NCBI GenBank assembly: GCA_041320695.1
Contig: JBGGOQ010000002.1
Coordinates: 85,618-149,617, forward strand
Reading direction: 5' to 3'
DNA from: Caldicellulosiruptoraceae bacterium PP1
Lineage (GTDB): Bacteria > Bacillota > Thermoanaerobacteria > Caldicellulosiruptorales > Caldicellulosiruptoraceae
DNA: 64,000 bases
Shown here one piece after another: positions 9,514-21,982 of this stretch. Each line of letters opens with the position of its first letter. The stretch's first letter is position 1. The translations under genes were made by a program, and so were the position numbers. The notes under the pieces are model-generated. The model did not search any database. It had not been told where the DNA came from and saw only the letters and a list, made by a program, of their open reading frames with translations.

Positions 9514-10389
9514 ATGGCTAAATTCCAAGGAACAAAAATAAATCCAACTAAATTTGATAAAAGCCAGTTAGGTTTTATTATTTTTCTTTCCTTTTTAGGT
9601 TTTTTTATGATTCTACCTATTATATTTATGTTTTCGCAAGCCTTTAAGCCAATTGATGAATTGTTTTTATATCCACCAAGATTTTTAGTAAAAAAGCCAA
9701 CCATAAAAAATTTTGTTGATTTATTTATACAAACTAATATAATGCAAATACCTATGACACGTTATCTTTTCAATAGTATTTTAATAACACTTACAAATGT
9801 TTTTTTAACAAGCATAATTAGTACCATGGCAGGTTTTGCTTTATCCAAAAAGGAATTCAGACTGAAAAAAATAATCTTTGAAGCAAATACTATAGCATTA
9901 ATGTTTGTTCCAGCTGCAGTGGCTATTCCAAGATATTTAATAGTAGAAAAGATGGGGCTAATTGATAATATGTTGGGACATATATTACCTATTTTAGCTT
10001 ACCCTGTTTGTGTCTTTTTAGCAAAGCAGTTTATCGACCAAGTACCTAATGCATTAATTGAAGCAGCATATATTGATGGAGCAGGGGACTTTTATCTTTT
10101 CACTAGATTAGTTTTACCAATGATAAAACCTGCTGTAGCAACTATCTCAATATTGGCCTTTCAAACAACATGGAACAATACTGAGACCTCAGTTATATAC
10201 ATGAATAAGGAAACATTAAAAACATTTGCATTTTACATGAGCACGTTAGCCTCTACTGTAAATAATAATGTTGCTGGGCAAGGGATTGCAGCAGCTGCAG
10301 CATTAATAATGTTTATACCAAATCTTGTTATCTTTTTAGTTCAACAAAGCAAGGTAATTGCTACAATGGCACATTCAGGGCTAAAGTAG
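9514..10389 (+). CDS. Sugar ABC transporter permease (MalG/UgpE type)
   Basis: A 291-residue partner permease, beginning on the base after the upstream stop and using GGAGAAGGTG inside the previous gene as ribosome site. The EAA loop is EAAYIDGAGDFYLFTRLVLP and about six membrane spans are visible. It forms a heterodimer with the preceding permease, most likely serving one of the two binding proteins upstream. The NHL/Yip1 gene follows after 12 bases. Confidence 0.93.
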   Translation: MAKFQGTKINPTKFDKSQLGFIIFLSFLGFFMILPIIFMFSQAFKPIDELFLYPPRFLVKKPTIKNFVDLFIQTNIMQIPMTRYLFNSILITLTNVFLTSIISTMAGFALSKKEFRLKKIIFEANTIALMFVPAAVAIPRYLIVEKMGLIDNMLGHILPILAYPVCVFLAKQFIDQVPNALIEAAYIDGAGDFYLFTRLVLPMIKPAVATISILAFQTTWNNTETSVIYMNKETLKTFAFYMSTLASTVNNNVAGQGIAAAAALIMFIPNLVIFLVQQSKVIATMAHSGLK

Positions 10390-10401
10390 GAGGATTGAAA
10401 T

Positions 10402-12489
10402 ATGAAAAAAAAGTTTATTTTAGCTTTTTTGATTTTAATTTTATTATTGCAGACTACAGTTAGTGCTTTTGCGGGGATATCATATTTTACATTTACCTCA
10501 AACAATAGAGGAGAGATATTTTTTACACAAACTGGTTATGTTCCAGTTGGAATTATTGATGGATATAATATCTATGAAAAAGGCAGTGATGGGAAAGAAT
10601 ATCAAGTTCCTTTACTTCAGCCAGAGGATATTTATATAGATTCAAATGATGATTTATACATAGCAGATAGCGGAAATTCACGTGTAGTAGTTTTTGACGA
10701 TGAAGGTAATTTAAAGAAAATCATAGGTAAAGGTGTTTTAGGAGTTCCCAAAGGTGTATTTGTTGATGATCAATTTAATATATATGTTGCAGATACAATG
10801 AATGAAGAAGTATATAAATTTGACAGAGAAGGTAACTTACTAAAAGAATACAAAAAGCCTATATCAATGTTATATGGGGATAAAACACCATATAAACCCA
10901 CAAAAGTAATTGTAGATAAAAGAGGAGATTTATATATTACAAGTGATGGTACCTACCAAGGGCTTGTCCATTTAAGCTCTGATGGAGATTTTATGGGTTT
11001 TTTTGGTGGGAATAAACTTGGATTTGATCTTATTTGGTATTTGAAAAAGCTTTTTTATACAAAAGATCAAAAATCAAGAGTTGAAAAAAGACTACCTATG
11101 TCTATTTCAAATGCAGCTATAGATAGCGAAGGGCTAATATATACTTGCACAGCAGGTCTTGAAACTGAGGAGATAAAAAAGCTTAATATTGCAGGAAAAA
11201 ATTTGTTACAATCTAAAAGTTATTGGATTAGATTCAATAATTTAGCTGATAGTAGTTCGAGTTTTATAGATTTGGCTGTTGATAATATTGGTAATATTTA
11301 TGCAATTGATTCTGTTCAAGCAACCATATATGTATTTGATAGAGATGGAAACACTTTGTTTGTTTTTTCCGGATTAGATTTGGGAAATCAACGTCTTGGA
11401 CTTATGAAGTCACCGTCAGGAATAGCAGTTTCATCTGATGGTAGAATATATGTAACTGATAAGGAAAGAAACAACATACAAGTATTTAAACCAACAGAGT
11501 TTGCACTATTAATCAAACAAGCAATAGCACTTTATTTGGATGGTAAATATCTAAAGAGTGAAAAGCCTTGGCATGAGATTTTAAGACAAAATAACATGTT
11601 TGATTTAGCCCATGATGGAATTGGTATGGTAGCCATGAAAAAACATGACTATCAAAAAGCTATGAATGAATTTAGAATTTCTTTCAATGTAAAAGGATTT
11701 TCTAATGCTTATTGGGAAGTTAGAAGACAGTGGATGCTAAAATATTTTGGAGTAACATTAATTATATTTATATTTCTTGTTATTTTTTATATTTTTTATA
11801 AGAAAAAGATACGAAAAACTCAAAGGTTTTTAAAGTTAAAAGAAAAAGTATCAAGTAGAATTAAAAATAGAATAATTAGTGAAATACTATTTGCTAAGCG
11901 TTTGATGAGACATCCTATTGATGGATATTGGGAACTTAAAAGAGAAGGTAAAGCCTCAGTAGCTTCTGCAACAATAATATTATTAATTATTATTATTTTA
12001 AGGTTATTTGAATTATATCAGACAAATTTTATTTTCAGTGAGGTTAATATCAGAACATTAAATATTTTAAATGAAGTTTATAAAATAGTATTACCATTAT
12101 TTGCATGGATTATATCCAATTATTTAGTTAGTGCTATAAATGATGGTGAAGGTAAATTTAGGCATGTTTATATAGGGACAATATATGCACTATCACCATA
12201 TTTATTATTATCTTTACCAATTGCAATAATTTCAAAAGGCTTAACATTAGTTGAAGAATCTGTATATAGCTTTCTTCATAATGGTATGTATGTCTGGTGT
12301 GGAATATTGCTTTTCTTTAAGGTAAAAGAGATTCATAACTATGAATTAGGTGAAACAGTAAAAAATATCATCTATACAATAGTAGGAATAATTATTATTG
12401 CAATTGTACTATTTATATTATTTGGTCTTTCTAATCAATTATGGGATTTCATATACTCACTTATACAGGAGGTAAGAATCCGTGACTAA
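10402..12489 (+). CDS. Secreted NHL-repeat beta-propeller with C-terminal Yip1-like membrane domain
   Basis: A 695-residue protein with a signal sequence (residues 1-25). Residues about 70-360 contain NHL repeats: PEDIYIDSNDDLYIADSGNSR, KGVFVDDQFNIYVADTMNEEVYKFD and GIAVSSDGRIYVTDKERNNIQVF. Residues about 365-440 are helical and TPR-like (DLAHDGIGMVAMKKHDYQKAMNEF). A membrane helix lies at about 450-470, and residues about 503-695 form a multi-helix Yip1-like domain (MRHPIDGYWELKREGKASV then five hydrophobic segments). The propeller should face outside. NHL propellers often bind sugars, peptides or proteins; here it probably serves the importer or substrate capture. It overlaps the DUF5696-like gene by 8 bases. 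Domain calls are good, role unknown. Confidence 0.82.
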   Translation: MKKKFILAFLILILLLQTTVSAFAGISYFTFTSNNRGEIFFTQTGYVPVGIIDGYNIYEKGSDGKEYQVPLLQPEDIYIDSNDDLYIADSGNSRVVVFDDEGNLKKIIGKGVLGVPKGVFVDDQFNIYVADTMNEEVYKFDREGNLLKEYKKPISMLYGDKTPYKPTKVIVDKRGDLYITSDGTYQGLVHLSSDGDFMGFFGGNKLGFDLIWYLKKLFYTKDQKSRVEKRLPMSISNAAIDSEGLIYTCTAGLETEEIKKLNIAGKNLLQSKSYWIRFNNLADSSSSFIDLAVDNIGNIYAIDSVQATIYVFDRDGNTLFVFSGLDLGNQRLGLMKSPSGIAVSSDGRIYVTDKERNNIQVFKPTEFALLIKQAIALYLDGKYLKSEKPWHEILRQNNMFDLAHDGIGMVAMKKHDYQKAMNEFRISFNVKGFSNAYWEVRRQWMLKYFGVTLIIFIFLVIFYIFYKKKIRKTQRFLKLKEKVSSRIKNRIISEILFAKRLMRHPIDGYWELKREGKASVASATIILLIIIILRLFELYQTNFIFSEVNIRTLNILNEVYKIVLPLFAWIISNYLVSAINDGEGKFRHVYIGTIYALSPYLLLSLPIAIISKGLTLVEESVYSFLHNGMYVWCGILLFFKVKEIHNYELGETVKNIIYTIVGIIIIAIVLFILFGLSNQLWDFIYSLIQEVRIRD

Positions 12490-14722
12490 ACGATATTTTG
12501 TATTTATTCTTATTTTAACTATATTGATAACACCATTGTTAACAACTGCAAAAACAGAAAATGTTGAATATCTTACCAATTGGTATACTCAAACAGATGA
12601 TTTATCAAAAGTAAATAATGCAATAAAAATATCCAAAGAATTTCTAAAGGTTGCTGACACAAATAGCTTAGAACTTTATGTTAATCCGAAAACATTACAA
12701 ATCTTGATTAAAAACAAAAAGACTAACTATATTTTTTCATCACAACCATCAGAACAACAACTTAAAGGGGAACAATTAAATCAAGAATGGCAAAATGCAA
12801 TAAAGTCACCATTTATCATTCAATATTTCAATGATGAAGGAACACTAAATGTAAGTAATGTTTTATCTGAGAATGGATATGTAAAACAATTTAGAAAAAT
12901 AAATAATGGGTTTCAAGCTGAAATTCTGCTTAAAAATTTAAAAATCTCAATTAAATATAGTATTACAATTAAAGATAGTCAGTTAGTATTATCAATAAAT
13001 CATAATGATATTAAAGAATTAGGAAGTGTAAAAATATCAACAATTCAGCCTTATCCTTTTTTAGGTGCTACTAAAAAGGCTATGATACCAGGTTATATTT
13101 TTATACCCGATGGATCTGGTGCATTAATTAGATTTCAGAATTTTCATCCCAACTATGATGAACCATATGTTGGTGATGTTTATTCTGCTGATAAAGCTAT
13201 AACAAGTAATTACTCTATGTCTTTTGGTGAAGAAATGATTCATATACCTGTATTTGGGATGGTGCATGGAATTAAACAGAACGCTTTTCTTGCTATAATT
13301 GATCAAGGAAAATATAATGCACAAATTGTTGCATATCCAAGTGGTGTTAATACTAATTTTTATTGGGTTTCGCCGAGATTTATTATTAGATATGGATATT
13401 TTCAACCTACAAGTAAAAATATGGGTGGTGTAAATACATACCAAAAGGAAAAAAACACAGAAGATATAAAAATAAATTATTATTTTTTATCAAATGCTGA
13501 TGCAGATTATGTTGGAATGGCAAAGCAGTATAGAAATTATCTAATTGAGAAAAAAATACTGAAGAAAAATAGTTCGTTTAACAATGATTTAAAGATTGAA
13601 TTATTAATGGCTGATAGTGAACCTGGTTTATTGGGTGATAAGGTTGTTACAATGACCACATTTAAACAGGCTGAAAATATTTTGAGGATATTGAAAAGCA
13701 ACAAAATAAACAATTTTCAGGTTGTTCTAAAAGGGTGGAACAAATTAGGACTACATGGTAAATGGCCCAATAAATTCCCTTACGAAAAAAGCCTTGGAAC
13801 TAAAGAGGATTTAAATAGTTTATTAAATTATAGCAAAAAAGAGAACATTCCATTATTTTTTTACGATAATTATACATTAGCCTATGATGGTTCATTAAGC
13901 TTCAGCTTAAGAAATGATACAGTAAGGAAAATAACAAATGAGATACTTCAGCTTCCATTGTTTCTTATTGAACAAACAGAAATTTTTGGAGATTCTAAAG
14001 ATATTTATTATATAAGTCCTAAAAAGGCATTAGATCTAGCAAAAAGAGACTTGAAATGGTTTAATGATTATAAAATACAAAACCTTGCAATTGATAGATT
14101 AGGATATGAACTTTTTTCAGATTACAATAAAAAATACAATACTAAAAGAAAAGATGCAGTTAGTATCTATAGAAACTTAATCGATTATTACAGAAGTAAA
14201 GATATTAATATAGCTCTATACAAGCCGTTTGATTACTTGTTCGACAAGATTGATGTTTTTTATGATATGCCTATTCACTCATCACAATATACTTACTCTA
14301 CTGATACAGTACCATTTTTAGAAATTGTATTACATGGATTTGTTACCTATTATGCAAAATATTCCAACTTTTTTGAAAATCCTCAAGAGGAATTATTAAG
14401 GCTAATTGATTATGGCTGCTATCCTTCTTTTATAGTAACAAATGAGCAATCATGGAAGCTTAAATATTCGCCATCAAACAATATATATACATCATATTAT
14501 AAAGATTGGTTAGACGATATTATATATCAATATTCATTTGTAAAAAAAGCTCTTGAAAATGTTAAACAAGCTACAATTGAAGACAGAAAAGTTATAGATG
14601 TTGGAATTGTAGAGATAAGATATAGTAATAATTACAAGATATATATAAATTATACATCTAAACAGTATAACTATAAAAATATAAGTATAAAGCCTAAGAA
14701 CTTTGTTGTTGTAAAGGGGTGA
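12482..14722 (+). CDS. Secreted DUF5696-like protein
   Basis: A 746-residue protein starting at GTG 12482 after AGGAGG, overlapping the upstream gene by 8 bases. It has a signal peptide (residues 1-24, ending TTAKT). The N-terminal third looks beta-rich (LELYVNPKTLQILIKNKKTN); the rest contains PGYIFIPDGSGALIRFQN, YYFLSNADADYVGMAKQYR and a repeating strand-helix pattern suggestive of a TIM barrel (VVLKGWNKLGLHGKWPNKF, LAIDRLGYELFSDY, LEIVLHGFVTYYAKYS). I match it to DUF5696, a family I know only as uncharacterised. Its place between NHL/Yip1 and permease genes suggests an extracellular sugar-active or sugar-binding role, which is inference. No catalytic residues can be named. Confidence 0.72.
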   Translation: MTKRYFVFILILTILITPLLTTAKTENVEYLTNWYTQTDDLSKVNNAIKISKEFLKVADTNSLELYVNPKTLQILIKNKKTNYIFSSQPSEQQLKGEQLNQEWQNAIKSPFIIQYFNDEGTLNVSNVLSENGYVKQFRKINNGFQAEILLKNLKISIKYSITIKDSQLVLSINHNDIKELGSVKISTIQPYPFLGATKKAMIPGYIFIPDGSGALIRFQNFHPNYDEPYVGDVYSADKAITSNYSMSFGEEMIHIPVFGMVHGIKQNAFLAIIDQGKYNAQIVAYPSGVNTNFYWVSPRFIIRYGYFQPTSKNMGGVNTYQKEKNTEDIKINYYFLSNADADYVGMAKQYRNYLIEKKILKKNSSFNNDLKIELLMADSEPGLLGDKVVTMTTFKQAENILRILKSNKINNFQVVLKGWNKLGLHGKWPNKFPYEKSLGTKEDLNSLLNYSKKENIPLFFYDNYTLAYDGSLSFSLRNDTVRKITNEILQLPLFLIEQTEIFGDSKDIYYISPKKALDLAKRDLKWFNDYKIQNLAIDRLGYELFSDYNKKYNTKRKDAVSIYRNLIDYYRSKDINIALYKPFDYLFDKIDVFYDMPIHSSQYTYSTDTVPFLEIVLHGFVTYYAKYSNFFENPQEELLRLIDYGCYPSFIVTNEQSWKLKYSPSNNIYTSYYKDWLDDIIYQYSFVKKALENVKQATIEDRKVIDVGIVEIRYSNNYKIYINYTSKQYNYKNISIKPKNFVVVKG

Positions 14723-14726
14723 GAAA

Positions 14727-15614
14727 ATGAAAAAAAGATATAAACTGAATCATAGAAGAAGAGAAGCAATAACAGGTTTTTTATTTATTTCTCCTTGGAT
14801 TTTAGGGTTTCTAATGTTTATGATGTATCCTATTTATTTTTCACTTAAAATGAGTTTTAGTAAGGTATATATAACAACTAATGGGGTTGATACACAACCT
14901 ATTGGCTTTGACAATTACAAATATGCATTTTTATCTGATCCTGATTTTGTTGAGAAACTTTTAAATTTTATTAAATTTACAGTTATTGCAGTCCCCATAA
15001 TTGTTATATTTGCATTATTTGTTGCTTTACTTATTAATCAACCAATAAGGTTTAGAGGAGTTTTTAGAGCTATATTCTTTCTTCCAGTTGTTATAACAAG
15101 TGGTGAGGTAATGAATGAACTTTTCAGCCAAGGAGCTGCAAGCTTACCTATGCTAAATAAATATGGAATTATCAATTTTATTAGAATGTCATTAAGTCCT
15201 GCATGGGCAGGTCCTATAATAAACATAATGCAACAGTTTATTTTAATTCTTTGGTATTCAGGTGTTCAAATATTAATCTTTTTAGCAGGGCTTCAAAAGG
15301 TTAATAAACAAACATTTGAGGCAGCAGCAATAGATGGTGCATCACCATGGGAGATGTTCTGGAAAATAATACTTCCAGTTGTAAAACCGTTTATATTAAT
15401 AAACATTATTTATTCAATTATTGATATTTTTGTATATACAAGTAATGATGTAATAATTATGATAAAAGATAATATGTTTAAGGTGGCAACTGGTTATGGC
15501 TATGCATCAGCACTTGCTTGGATTTATTTTTCAATAATTTTTGTAATCTTGATAATTGTTTTATTGATTTTTAGTCGAAAAGAGGAATATTTCAAAATTG
15601 AAAAGAATGGCTAA
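14727..15614 (+). CDS. Sugar ABC transporter permease, second pair, MalF/UgpA type
   Basis: A 295-residue permease with start ATG 14727 four bases after the previous stop. The conserved loop EAAAIDGASPWEMFWKIILP is intact. It opens with the basic segment KKRYKLNHRRREAITGFLF typical of this subfamily, then ISPWILGFLMFMMYP. It pairs with the next gene. A second permease pair in one operon implies a second binding protein, and two are present upstream. Confidence 0.93.
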   Translation: MKKRYKLNHRRREAITGFLFISPWILGFLMFMMYPIYFSLKMSFSKVYITTNGVDTQPIGFDNYKYAFLSDPDFVEKLLNFIKFTVIAVPIIVIFALFVALLINQPIRFRGVFRAIFFLPVVITSGEVMNELFSQGAASLPMLNKYGIINFIRMSLSPAWAGPIINIMQQFILILWYSGVQILIFLAGLQKVNKQTFEAAAIDGASPWEMFWKIILPVVKPFILINIIYSIIDIFVYTSNDVIIMIKDNMFKVATGYGYASALAWIYFSIIFVILIIVLLIFSRKEEYFKIEKNG

Positions 15615-15632
15615 AATTAGAGGTGTGAAAAG

Positions 15633-16601
15633 ATGAAAAATATTACTTTTGCAAAGAAAACCAATTTCTTTTTAAAACATATAAATTTTGATAAAATAAA
15701 AATAGCTTTACTCGGTAGGCAGGGAAATGATGGTATTATTTTTAAAACTATTGTATACTATCTTTTAATAAGCGTTGGTTTTATATATTTATATCCTATT
15801 TTATTTATTGTCTCGCAAAGTTTTAAAAGTTTAGAAGACCTACTTGATCCTACTGTGGTTTGGATGCCAAGAAGATTATACTTGCAAAACTATATAAGAG
15901 CATTTTATTCGCTTAAATATATTGAAACACTTGCAGTAACTATGATTAACTCATTTAGCCCAGCAATTATACAAATGTTTTCTTGTGCATTAGTTGGATA
16001 TGGATTTGCAAGATTTAGATTTCCGTTTAAAAATATTCTTTTTGGCATAGTATTATTTACATTTATTATACCTACTCAGGTTATTATGATACCTTTATTT
16101 ATAACATTTTTTAAACTTAATTTATTAGGATCGCCTCTTCCAAATATAATACAAGCTATATTTGCTGGAGGACTCAAAAGTGCCCTATTTATTCTAATTT
16201 ATAGACAGTTTTTTACAACAATACCTCCATCACTAATTGAATCTGCCAAAATAGACGGTGCAAATGAATTAAAGATTTTTTATAAAATAGTTTTACCTAT
16301 ATCTATACCTGCTATGGTTGTTGTATTTTTGTTTTCTCTGGTTTGGCATTGGAATGAAACATATATGACATCCTTGTTTTTGGGAGATAAACTTACTACA
16401 CTTCCATTAAAGTTACAAACACTTAATGATGAATATTCAAGATTATATCTATCTGGTAGTGTAAGGCAAAGGATTGATATTAATGAATCTATAAGATTAG
16501 CTGCTACAATGCTAATTATATTACCTCTACTAATTTTATATTTGTTTGCTCAAAAATGGTTTGTTGAGGGAATAGAGAGGACAGGAATTACAGGAGAATA
16601 A
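15633..16601 (+). CDS. Sugar ABC transporter permease, second pair, MalG/UgpE type
   Basis: A 322-residue permease, slightly longer than usual because of a basic, poorly conserved N-terminal extension of about 40 residues. The EAA loop is ESAKIDGANELKIFYKIVLP, and the C-terminus has the common LPLLILYLFAQKWFVEGIERTGITG ending in outline. RBS AGAGGTGTG precedes the ATG. It sits between its partner permease and the LacI regulator. Confidence 0.93.
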   Translation: MKNITFAKKTNFFLKHINFDKIKIALLGRQGNDGIIFKTIVYYLLISVGFIYLYPILFIVSQSFKSLEDLLDPTVVWMPRRLYLQNYIRAFYSLKYIETLAVTMINSFSPAIIQMFSCALVGYGFARFRFPFKNILFGIVLFTFIIPTQVIMIPLFITFFKLNLLGSPLPNIIQAIFAGGLKSALFILIYRQFFTTIPPSLIESAKIDGANELKIFYKIVLPISIPAMVVVFLFSLVWHWNETYMTSLFLGDKLTTLPLKLQTLNDEYSRLYLSGSVRQRIDINESIRLAATMLIILPLLILYLFAQKWFVEGIERTGITGE

Positions 16602-16617
16602 AGGGGAGAGAACTACT

Positions 16618-17598
16618 ATGGTTACCATACACGACGTAGCAAAAAAAGCAGGAGTATCTATAACAACTGTATCTTGGGTAATAAATGAAAAAGGCAATAT
16701 CAGTGACGAAACAAGACAAAAGGTATGGAAAGCAATTGATGAACTAAACTATGTCCCAAGCTTTAGTGCACAATATCTAAAAAAGAAAAAAACTGAGACG
16801 ATTGGGCTTATTCTTTCGGAATTAGCTGGTTATTTCTACTCAGAACTTATTAGAGGAATTGAAGATACATTGATAAAATATGACGAGTATTCAATGCTTG
16901 CATGCAGTGCTAATAAGAGAACAATTAATACTGCAATTGATTTTTTCACAAGAAAAAGATATGACGGATATATCCTATATTCTCCTCTTATAAAAGATGA
17001 GATAATAAAAAGAACAGCTCATAGGCAACTACCTGTTGTTGTATTAGATAGACTAATATCAGATAAATATATTTTCAATATACTAATTAATAATAGAAGC
17101 GGTATACAAGAGGCCCTAGAACATATAAGTAAAAAGGGCTATAAAAAGTTAGGTATTGTTAAAGGAAGAGATTCATTTGATTCTAATGAAAGATTTCATG
17201 CCATTATTGAATTTAAAGAAAAATATGGCTTTATTATTAAAGATGAATGGATAACAGAATCAAAATTCACTAAAATAAGTGGTTATGAACTTGGCAATTA
17301 TTATTACAATTTATCAGATAAGCCTGAGGTTATATTTTGCTTAAATGATGAAAGTGCAATTGGCCTAATGCAAAGATTAAGAGAATATGGTGTTATAATA
17401 CCAAGAGATATTGGTATTGTAGGCTTTGATGATATTGAAATTTCAAGGTATCTTAACCCTTCATTAAGTACAGTTAAAAGGCCTATGTATGATATAGGAA
17501 CATTAGCAGTTGAGATGCTTTTTGAATGCTTCAATGGGAAAAATTATGAACAAACAATTAGATTAGATACAAGTTTTGTAGAAAGAGAATCAATTTAA
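16618..17598 (+). CDS. LacI-family transcriptional regulator
   Basis: A 326-residue regulator of standard LacI length. Residues 2-22 form the helix-turn-helix (VTIHDVAKKAGVSITTVSWV); the hinge region PSFSAQYLKKKKTETIGLI leads into a periplasmic-binding-like sensor domain with DGYILYSP, VVVLDRLI, NNRSGIQEALEHI and IGIVGFDDIEISRYLNPSLST. It is the last gene of the 17-kb sugar operon and is most likely its local repressor, released by an imported sugar. Its operator is not identifiable because the operon promoter lies left of the window. A strong terminator follows the stop. Confidence 0.95.
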   Translation: MVTIHDVAKKAGVSITTVSWVINEKGNISDETRQKVWKAIDELNYVPSFSAQYLKKKKTETIGLILSELAGYFYSELIRGIEDTLIKYDEYSMLACSANKRTINTAIDFFTRKRYDGYILYSPLIKDEIIKRTAHRQLPVVVLDRLISDKYIFNILINNRSGIQEALEHISKKGYKKLGIVKGRDSFDSNERFHAIIEFKEKYGFIIKDEWITESKFTKISGYELGNYYYNLSDKPEVIFCLNDESAIGLMQRLREYGVIIPRDIGIVGFDDIEISRYLNPSLSTVKRPMYDIGTLAVEMLFECFNGKNYEQTIRLDTSFVERESI

Positions 17599-17602
17599 TG
17601 TC

Positions 17603-17643
17603 AAAAGAGGCCCTTCTGCTTATTGCAGAAGGGCCTCTTTTTG
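17603..17643. terminator. Bidirectional terminator between the LacI-gene operon and lacZ
   Basis: A 17-bp perfect stem (AAAAGAGGCCCTTCTGC with its complement) and a TTATT loop. U-runs follow in both directions, so it can end both the + strand operon and the convergent lacZ transcript. Confidence 0.93.
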
Positions 17644-17645
17644 GT

Positions 17646-20894
<3,249 letters not shown>

Positions 20895-20924
20895 TAATTT
20901 TATAATATAATTGAGGTGGAAAAA

Positions 20925-21290
20925 ATGTCATACAAACTTATTAAAAAATGCCCAATATGTTCATCTGAAATGAAAATTACCAGATTAAAATGTAATTCCT
21001 GTGGAACCTCAATTGAAAATGAGTTTGACATTCCTGATTTCTACAAGTTATCACCTGAACAGTTATATTTTGTAGAGGTATTTTTAAAATGTAGGGGAAA
21101 TATTAAGGAGGTAGAAAGAGAACTTAAGATTTCATATCCTACTGTAAGATCAAGGCTTGATGAGATACTTGAAATACTTGGCTTATTAGAAAAAAGTAGT
21201 ATACCTAATCCCAAGGATATTGTTGAAATGTTAGAGAAAGGTGAAATATCACCTGATGATGCTATTAAAATTTTAAAAGAAGGGGTGTAG
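20925..21290 (+). CDS. DUF2089-type zinc-ribbon/HTH protein
   Basis: A 121-residue protein; ATG 20925 follows GAGGTGG by five bases. The N-terminus has a zinc ribbon with two CxxC pairs (CPICSS and CNSCGTS, residues about 9-30). The middle reads EFDIPDFYKLSPEQLYFVEVF followed by an HTH-like segment (CRGNIKEVERELKISYPTVRSR), the mark of DUF2089 proteins, which are probable DNA-binding regulators. It is the first gene of a five-gene operon ending in an ABC exporter and likely controls it, perhaps with the adjoining SHOCT-like protein. Its C-terminus (EMLEKGEISPDDAIKILKEG) resembles the short helical motif at the start of the next protein. Confidence 0.85.
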   Translation: MSYKLIKKCPICSSEMKITRLKCNSCGTSIENEFDIPDFYKLSPEQLYFVEVFLKCRGNIKEVERELKISYPTVRSRLDEILEILGLLEKSSIPNPKDIVEMLEKGEISPDDAIKILKEGV

Positions 21291-21294
21291 AATA

Positions 21295-21693
21295 ATGAAT
21301 GAAGAAATATTAAAGATTTTAAAAATGGTTGAAGAAGGGAAAATAACATCTGATAAAGGTGCAGAACTTATTGCACTTTTGAAGGAAACAAAAGAAAACA
21401 AAATTATTGATAAGAGTTATAACAAGAAAATGCTTAAAGTACATGTTGAATCTGCTAATGGAGACAAGGTAAAAGTTAATCTTCCTGTTGAATTTATCAA
21501 AAATATTCTAAATTCAGTAGGTAACCTTTCATTTCTTGATAGTGCTTTTACTGGTAATATGCAAAGTTCATCTGGAGAACCAATAAAAATTAACACAGCT
21601 TTGATTGCTCATGCAATTGAAAATAATCTTGATGGAGAGATAGTAAACGTTAATTCTCAAAATGGAGACATAGTAAGAGTAGTAATAGAATAG
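21295..21693 (+). CDS. SHOCT-like small protein
   Basis: A 132-residue protein starting four bases after the previous stop. Residues 1-30 are a SHOCT-like helical hairpin (ILKMVEEGKITSDKGAELIALL), as found at the N-terminus of some bacterial envelope-stress proteins. The rest is a small domain with strands at both ends (MLKVHVESANGDKVKVNLP and EIVNVNSQNGDIVRVVIE). No membrane span or catalytic motif is visible. The next gene repeats this C-terminal domain. Probably a regulatory partner of the DUF2089 protein; the function is not known. Confidence 0.8.
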   Translation: MNEEILKILKMVEEGKITSDKGAELIALLKETKENKIIDKSYNKKMLKVHVESANGDKVKVNLPVEFIKNILNSVGNLSFLDSAFTGNMQSSSGEPIKINTALIAHAIENNLDGEIVNVNSQNGDIVRVVIE

Positions 21694-21703
21694 GTGAAAT
21701 AAT

Positions 21704-21967
21704 ATGAGGATTATTGTAAAAGCAAATGGGAAAAACATAAATATTCCAATATCATCAAGACTTATATGTCTATTGTTGGGATGCATACCTTTTAACACTA
21801 TAATGAGAATTGCAAATAGTAAAATTCCAAAGGATGTTCCAGCTATTTTACCAGAGTTATCAAAAAAGAATTTGATAAAAGCTTTTTGGTGTTTACACAA
21901 ATTTAAAGGAATCAATTTGGTTGAGGTAGAATCGAAAAATGGGGAAAAGGTTGTCATTAGATTGTAG
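21704..21967 (+). CDS. Small protein repeating the domain of its upstream neighbour
   Basis: An 87-residue protein with ATG after AGGTGA. It aligns by eye along its whole length with the last 85 residues of the previous protein: both open with a short strand plus NG turn (IIVKANGKNINIP) and close with a VEVESKNGEKVVIRL-type strand pair. The middle differs and contains a hydrophobic segment (LICLLLGCIPFNTIM) that could be a membrane-associated helix. It reads as a duplicated domain that lost the SHOCT part. It precedes the exporter genes by 15 bases. Function unknown. Confidence 0.72.
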   Translation: MRIIVKANGKNINIPISSRLICLLLGCIPFNTIMRIANSKIPKDVPAILPELSKKNLIKAFWCLHKFKGINLVEVESKNGEKVVIRL

Positions 21968-21982
21968 TTTTGGAGGCAAGTT

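Noticed and set aside
13124-13444. A 106-codon minus-strand frame inside the DUF5696-like gene
   Set aside because: No ribosome site, promoter or protein pattern; it is a shadow of the coding strand.
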